Source of the DNA: Acanthamoeba castellanii str. Neff
Lineage: Eukaryota > Discosea > Longamoebia > Acanthamoebidae
Direction: 5' to 3'
NCBI RefSeq assembly: GCF_000313135.1
Contig: NW_004457545.1
Span: 4,099 to 68,098 of the forward strand
DNA length: 64,000 nucleotides
Shown: positions 59,639 through 64,000 of the stretch, piece by piece
Layout: every line of letters begins with the position of its first letter
Numbering within the stretch: the first letter of the stretch is position 1
Position numbers and translations under genes: made by a program
Notes under the pieces: model-generated
Told to the model about the DNA's origin: nothing
The model's input: only the letters and a program-made list of their open reading frames with translations
Databases searched by the model: none

Positions 59639-60742
59639 ATGAAGAATTCCGAGGTAGCCACTCAGGCCCAACAACAATGCAATCAGCGAAGGCCACACAC
59701 CAAGATGGAGCAGGTGCCGGACGAGGTACTGTTGCACATCTTGGAGTGCTTGGGCAATGAAAAGGACTTGGCCCGCTGCTGCCAGGTCTCGTGGCGCTGG
59801 TACGCCATAGGTTCGGACTGTGACCTTTGGGCACCCCTCTTCGTCCGTCGATTTGGTCGATCACCCAACGCCGAGCGCAAAGATCAGGGGCTCATCGTCA
59901 AAATGCAATTCATGATGGTTCTCCCTCCCCTTCACTTCTTCTGTGTCCCCTCTTGCGTTAACTGTGGCAGGGGGCAGGAAGTGGAAAGCCTCAAGGAGGA
60001 GAAGATACGGCAGGCCATTGAAGAGCACAACATGAGGATTGAGCGATGGAAGAAGGGCAGCAACCACAACCCCATGTACTCGCCCCTTCACCTTGCAAGC
60101 TTCTTGCTTCTGCGCCTCACTCGCTGTTCGGTTCAGCGCGATGCACAGCGAGCTGTTGCCCGTACTCAAATACCGCGACGGAGAGCTGCAGGAGGTGTCC
60201 TTCATCACAGGTCTGTCTTCGGCGCCCAAACCGACACGCGTGCGAGTGTGTCTGGCGTGTTGCTTACTCACTGTGGGTCTTGCTTGATGGTAGCCAAGCA
60301 CATGTGGGGCCTTCTCGCCTGGTTTGTTCCTGTGGGGGTGGCCTGTAGCGTGGGTGCCCGGCCAGCTCTTGTTGCGACCGTCCTGGTGCTTACACCTCTT
60401 TTATTCGCTGCCCTGGCGTGGTTGTGTTTGCCGCCTCCGCTCACATGGCATCGGTCTGTCGCGCAGTGTTCCCTGACGCGCTACTACACTTACGATGCGT
60501 ACTACGACGAGGCGAAGCTGCAGCCCAGGCCCAACAAAGATAGGCTGCGCTCGGTCGCGAAGTGCCTCATCTCTGGTACGACACATCAACACCACGTGTT
60601 CGCCTTTCTGCTTCGCACCATCATGACACTCCCTACAGGCATCGCCGTGTGCGCTGGGGCCGCAATGCTGGGCTGGGCATCGGGCGCCGGTGTGCGCGCA
60701 TCGATCGACAAGTCTATCCAGACCATCATCGGCTCCGCGTAG
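59639..60742 (+). CDS. F-box protein with C-terminal membrane segments
   Basis: The N-terminus carries an F-box (MEQVPDEVLLHILECLGNEK with CCQVSWRWYAIGSDCDLW) that would bind SKP1 in an SCF ligase. An intron separates it from EVESLKEEKIRQAIEEHNMR, a charged helix. A further exon gives MHSELLPVLKYRDGELQEVS, which joins AKHMWGLLAWFVPVGVAC and a run of hydrophobic helices (LVATVLVLTPLLFAALAW). Then come a polar stretch (RYYTYDAYYDEAKLQPRPNK) and a last small hydrophobic helix (GIAVCAGAAMLGWASGAG). The stop is at 60742. Two starts are possible, 59639 and 59705; the F-box begins at the second. Exon edges in the middle are less certain than at the ends. Confidence 0.65.
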   Translation: MKNSEVATQAQQQCNQRRPHTKMEQVPDEVLLHILECLGNEKDLARCCQVSWRWYAIGSDCDLWAPLFVRRFGRSPNAERKDQGLIVKMQFMMVLPPLHFFCVPSCVNCGRGQEVESLKEEKIRQAIEEHNMRIERWKKGSNHNPMYSPLHLASFLLLRLTRCSVQRDAQRAVARTQIPRRRAAGGVLHHRSVFGAQTDTRASVSGVLLTHCGSCLMVAKHMWGLLAWFVPVGVACSVGARPALVATVLVLTPLLFAALAWLCLPPPLTWHRSVAQCSLTRYYTYDAYYDEAKLQPRPNKDRLRSVAKCLISGTTHQHHVFAFLLRTIMTLPTGIAVCAGAAMLGWASGAGVRASIDKSIQTIIGSA

Positions 60743-61052
60743 TTACATCCTGGCCGATGCACGTTCACCAATTGCTTCACCATCACCCGACTCATGGTCA
60801 ATTCAAGTGCTCGTCCCCTTTGATGCTCACGCGTCTCCTTATTAGTATGGTGCAGTCGACAATAAAGTGTCTGCTTGATCTTGGCGCTGGCACGCTCATG
60901 TCTCGGGCTGACAGAGTCATGCTGCTGGCGATGGGTTGGCACCGCAGAGTCCTCTTCATGCGGAGCTGGCTCTCTTCTCCACTATTCATACTTCACCCAC
61001 CGTAGAACAACCACAATCTTAACCGCCTTTGGATTACGTCAAGTGACCGAAG
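60743..61052. other. Intergenic region
   Basis: No gene recognised. The short frames have no recognisable domain. Confidence 0.4.
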
Positions 61053-63552
61053 ATGCACAGCCTCTACACAAACGCAGTACTGCAAGCAATGGCGTTAGCT
61101 ATGGTGGCTGCGCTCATCTGCCCTGCGTCGGGGGCTCATTACCAACTCGACCGTACTTCAGCGACTCGAGAAACCCACGGCAGAAGTACCCCATCACCAC
61201 TGACGTAATTTGCCCTTGGCTCGTTAGCTGACACTGCAATGGTTAGATGCGCTGGAGAGAATTTATAGGGACGTGGAGGTGAGCCAGTCGGTGCACAGCC
61301 TGTGCTGGAAGCGAGCAGTCGAGAACCTTGTCGAGGGCTGTAAGGCCATGGACGGTACGAATGATCTGTCTGTCCTCCTTCTGTTTCAATGGTTGACGAA
61401 GTGCGAAGCAGATGCGGAACGCAGCAAGTTTGCGATGCAACTGGCCAACTGCCACATGGAACGCTCCGGGCTGCCTGTGCACCCGTGCACCAACGACATG
61501 CAGCTCATCGAATGGTACCTTGTACACCACTTGCCTTATCTTCTCTCTCGCACGCACCCAGAGCCTCTGTCTGACACATTCATGTCATCGCTCTCTAGCA
61601 CCCGACCGATCACAAACAACCCCATCGCCTTCAACGCCTACACCGGTACGTGCACCTGGGGGTTTTTTAAGCTCTCGTGGGCAGGACATTGACGTACGCG
61701 TTCCCATGGGATCCTCTGCGCAGAGTTCCTGCTGCATTCGGAGAACATCTGCTACTTCGTGCAGAGCGTCTACTTCCAGGAGAAGACGGAGCGGACCATA
61801 TCCGCGTTGGCCTTCACCGCAACGGCCACGCTCGAGTCGATGGAAGACCTGCAGCAGCTGTCGTCAAATATGAATCAAATGCTGTACGGATTCTATCACT
61901 GCAGATGGCCTGCACACTGCAACAACTCTGCTCATTGTTGTCCTCTGCAGGTCGCACTCGGTGCAGGCGCAAGGTGAGCTGGCCAGCAGCCAGGTGGCCC
62001 TGCGCGAGACCATAGACGAGCTGAAGGACGAACAAGTTGAGGGCCTGCGCTCCATGCAAGCCCACTTTGGTGAGCTGCAGCTGTTATCAGGTCTCACTGT
62101 CTACGCCCCCCTCCACCAACGTGCATTCGTTGCTCACGGGTCGAGAACTCGATTGTATGCGTCGCAGGCCACATTCAAGCCGGCGTTGAGGAGACGATCC
62201 AAGGCCAACAGGCCATCCGGGAGCGGCAGGCCGAGTTCCGCGAGCAACAGGAACGCATGCACGCGCAAGGTCTCGATTTCTTCAAGCACATGAGCAGCGA
62301 GTCGGCATTCGTGCGTGAGCAGATGCAACACTCCACCGAAGCGCAGACGATGCTGCTGGAGGAGCAGAAATCGATTCTGCAGCGGGTGCAGAGCATCAAA
62401 GAATTCCAGGGTCAGCTCGTGGAGTCACAGCAAGAGTTCTTCGAGCAACAGCAAAAGCTGCACGACAACACCAAGCAGGTATGTGCTGCCCTGGTCGCCA
62501 GTTGTGTGTGTGTGTGCGCGCGCGCGCGTGTGTGCGTGTGTGTGTGTGTGTGTGTGGATCCATGCGGAACTTGCTCACTCGTTGTGGTGATGGCAGCAAT
62601 TGCTGGAAATAATCACCGACTCAACTACGGCCAGCCACCACCTCCACCAGCTGGTCCAAGTGCAGACCTCGGCCTTTCAAAACGCGGTCGACAACATCGG
62701 CGAACTGGCCACCAAGTAAGCACACCAGGAACTCTTAGCACCGCGCTACGTTTCGCTTTCCTCACGGCAAGTGCCCTGCGTACCATGATGACAGATCAGA
62801 GAGCACCATCGCGGCCATTCACGAACAGCACACAAAGCTGTCTTCTCTTCAGAACGAACTGATCGGGAGCGTTGAGAAGGTCGCCGAGTTCCAGCGGTCG
62901 ATCTTGGGTACAGAAGCGTACCACGCCGGCACGTTCACGTTCATTTGGCTCATCTTCTTCTCTCACACTGTCAGGCGAGTTCTTCGATATGAAGTCGATC
63001 GCCTTCTACAGTGCATTCCTCATCGCTACGTTTATTCTCACGTCCTTCTCCTTCACCGGCTCTGCGCGTTGGCGAATCAATCATTGGTATGTCCCGGCCA
63101 CTTGCATGCGTCTCTGCGTCTTCTAACGCCCCTGCGTGCTCTAGTCGTCTTAGTGAATGTTCTAGTCGAGCGGCTGTTGCGTTCGTACGATCTCCAGTTC
63201 TTCCCCTGGGCCAGTGCCGACTCCCTCATCATCGCAGCACGTTGGGTACCCTCCCCACCATCATGTGCCCTGTGGTCGCGTGCAGTGCGTGTGGTCGCGC
63301 GCGGTCGTTTTTCTGACGCCAATTACTTCGTACAACACATAGGCGAGCCTGTGTGTGGCGGTGGCGGTGCTGTTTGCCAGCGCGGTGGGGCACAAGGACA
63401 TCGCGCAAGACAACAACCGGCTGCTGTTGGCCATGGAGGAGAGGAACGCGCGCATCCTCGAGCACCTGCAGCACCAGGAGACCCTGTGGAGCATGCAGCT
63501 GCGCGAGATCACCAACAAGCACAGACGCGGCCTCACGCCCGATAATGAATGA
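61053..63552 (+). CDS. KAR5: KAR5/GEX1/Brambleberry-type nuclear fusion protein
   Basis: The first exon encodes a signal peptide (NAVLQAMALAMVAALICPAS). Cys-rich exons follow with WKRAVENLVEGCKAMD and then FAMQLANCHMERSGLPVHPC, which matches the family pattern of a Cys-His-x-E-x-SG-x-PC block, and then EFLLHSENICYFVQSVYFQE and KTERTI, as in GEX1 and Brambleberry. Long coiled-coil exons rich in Gln and Glu come next, and three hydrophobic stretches near the C-terminus (AFYSAFLIATFILTSFSF, VVLVNVLVERLL, SLCVAVAVLFASAVG). The last exon is hydrophilic and ends at 63552. KAR5-family proteins sit in the nuclear envelope and are required for nuclear fusion (karyogamy) after mating. A GT/GC tract lies in one intron. 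Confidence 0.82.
62503..62556. repeat. Alternating GT/GC tract (Z-DNA-prone) in a KAR5-like gene intron
   Basis: 54 bp of alternating purine-pyrimidine, (GT)n-(GC)n-(GT)n, in the intron between the exons ending HDNTKQ and starting QLLEIITDS. Confidence 0.9.
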
Positions 63553-64000
63553 GTGCCCGCTCCGAAGCGACGCCACCGGTTGGCTCGCGTGTGACCAATA
63601 GAAAGTCAAAGTTCCAGGGTTCGAACGAATGCAGCCAGGCTCCTCCTCGGCCGATCGGTTGTCGAGGCCTGCTTCGGGCAGCGGACGAACATGGCCCAGC
63701 GGGCGTGGGAGTAAAGCCTGTGCTTCCGCCACAGGAACAACCGCTGCAGGAAGTAACTATTGTACCTTGTGCCAAAGGTGAGCACACAGAGGGATGCAAG
63801 TTTCCCCGATTGACCATAAAGCACAGGACATGGCCTGATTACTGGAGTTCTTGGTCCTCAGTTCTGGGTCACGTGTGGTTTCCATTGCTGACCAACGTTG
63901 GAGCGGGGTGGCGTTGGCTGATCGATCCGGTAAAGGTCACTCCCTCCTAGCCTCCTGCAAAGAACAGCCTCCCGTCGGTTACCGAACACCCTCGAAGATC
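63553..64000. other. 3' flank, no gene assigned
   Basis: A plus-strand frame of 133 residues starts at 63549 and overlaps the KAR5-like stop, and minus-strand frames also exist. None has recognisable domains. The window ends here, so a partial gene cannot be excluded. Confidence 0.3.

Overview
The window reads as nuclear DNA of a free-living amoebozoan, most likely Acanthamoeba (inference). Support comes from GC-rich coding sequence with strong third-position bias, many short GT-AG introns (about 50-120 nt), standard stop codons, long Gln/His and Ser/Pro low-complexity tracts, a tyrosine-kinase-type catalytic loop in a soluble kinase, and a choice-of-anchor-A domain protein of the kind known from Acanthamoeba cyst walls. 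Genes are tightly packed. There are no operons, phage, insertion sequences or CRISPR arrays.

Layout, 1-23 kb: an unassigned 5' flank; a bHLH-zipper transcription factor (+); a P4-type lipid flippase (-), head to head with a mitochondrial membrane protein (+) and threonine synthase (+), which may be spliced together; a small TATA-box gene that is a truncated relative of a tail-anchored protein, the two flanking a membrane calcineurin-like phosphoesterase (-); a very large SAM / tyrosine-kinase-like / F-box / MORN protein (-); and a BAR-SH3 membrane-bending protein (+).

23-30 kb: a homeobox gene whose first ~500 bp are duplicated upstream, the two copies separated by a 334-base assembly gap (N); then an RMD5-type GID/CTLH E3 ligase (+).

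30-46 kb: seven head-to-tail minus-strand genes. In genomic order they are an acidic C2HC-SAM protein, an AGPAT-like acyltransferase, a PEBP protein, neurochondrin (with a frameshift), an asteroid/XPG-like nuclease, a secreted choice-of-anchor-A (Jonah-like) protein, and a ZZ/EF-hand membrane protein.

46-64 kb: complex I subunit NDUFB2 (+), TMEM19/DUF92 (+), a tandem CCCH zinc-finger RNA-binding protein (-), a UBE3A-like HECT ligase with an AZUL domain (+), a macro-domain protein (+), a divergent actin-related protein (-), tRNA-Ala(AGC) (-), an F-box membrane protein (+) and a KAR5/GEX1/Brambleberry-type nuclear-fusion protein (+).

The genes do not form one pathway. Recurrent themes are ubiquitin ligases or adaptors (RMD5, UBE3A-like, two F-box proteins), membrane lipid handling (flippase, acyltransferase, BAR-SH3, PEBP) and nucleic-acid regulators (bHLH, homeobox, CCCH). 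The strongest candidates for new biology are the SAM-kinase-F-box-MORN fusion and the KAR5/GEX1 karyogamy homolog. Gene spans below run from start codon to stop codon and include introns.
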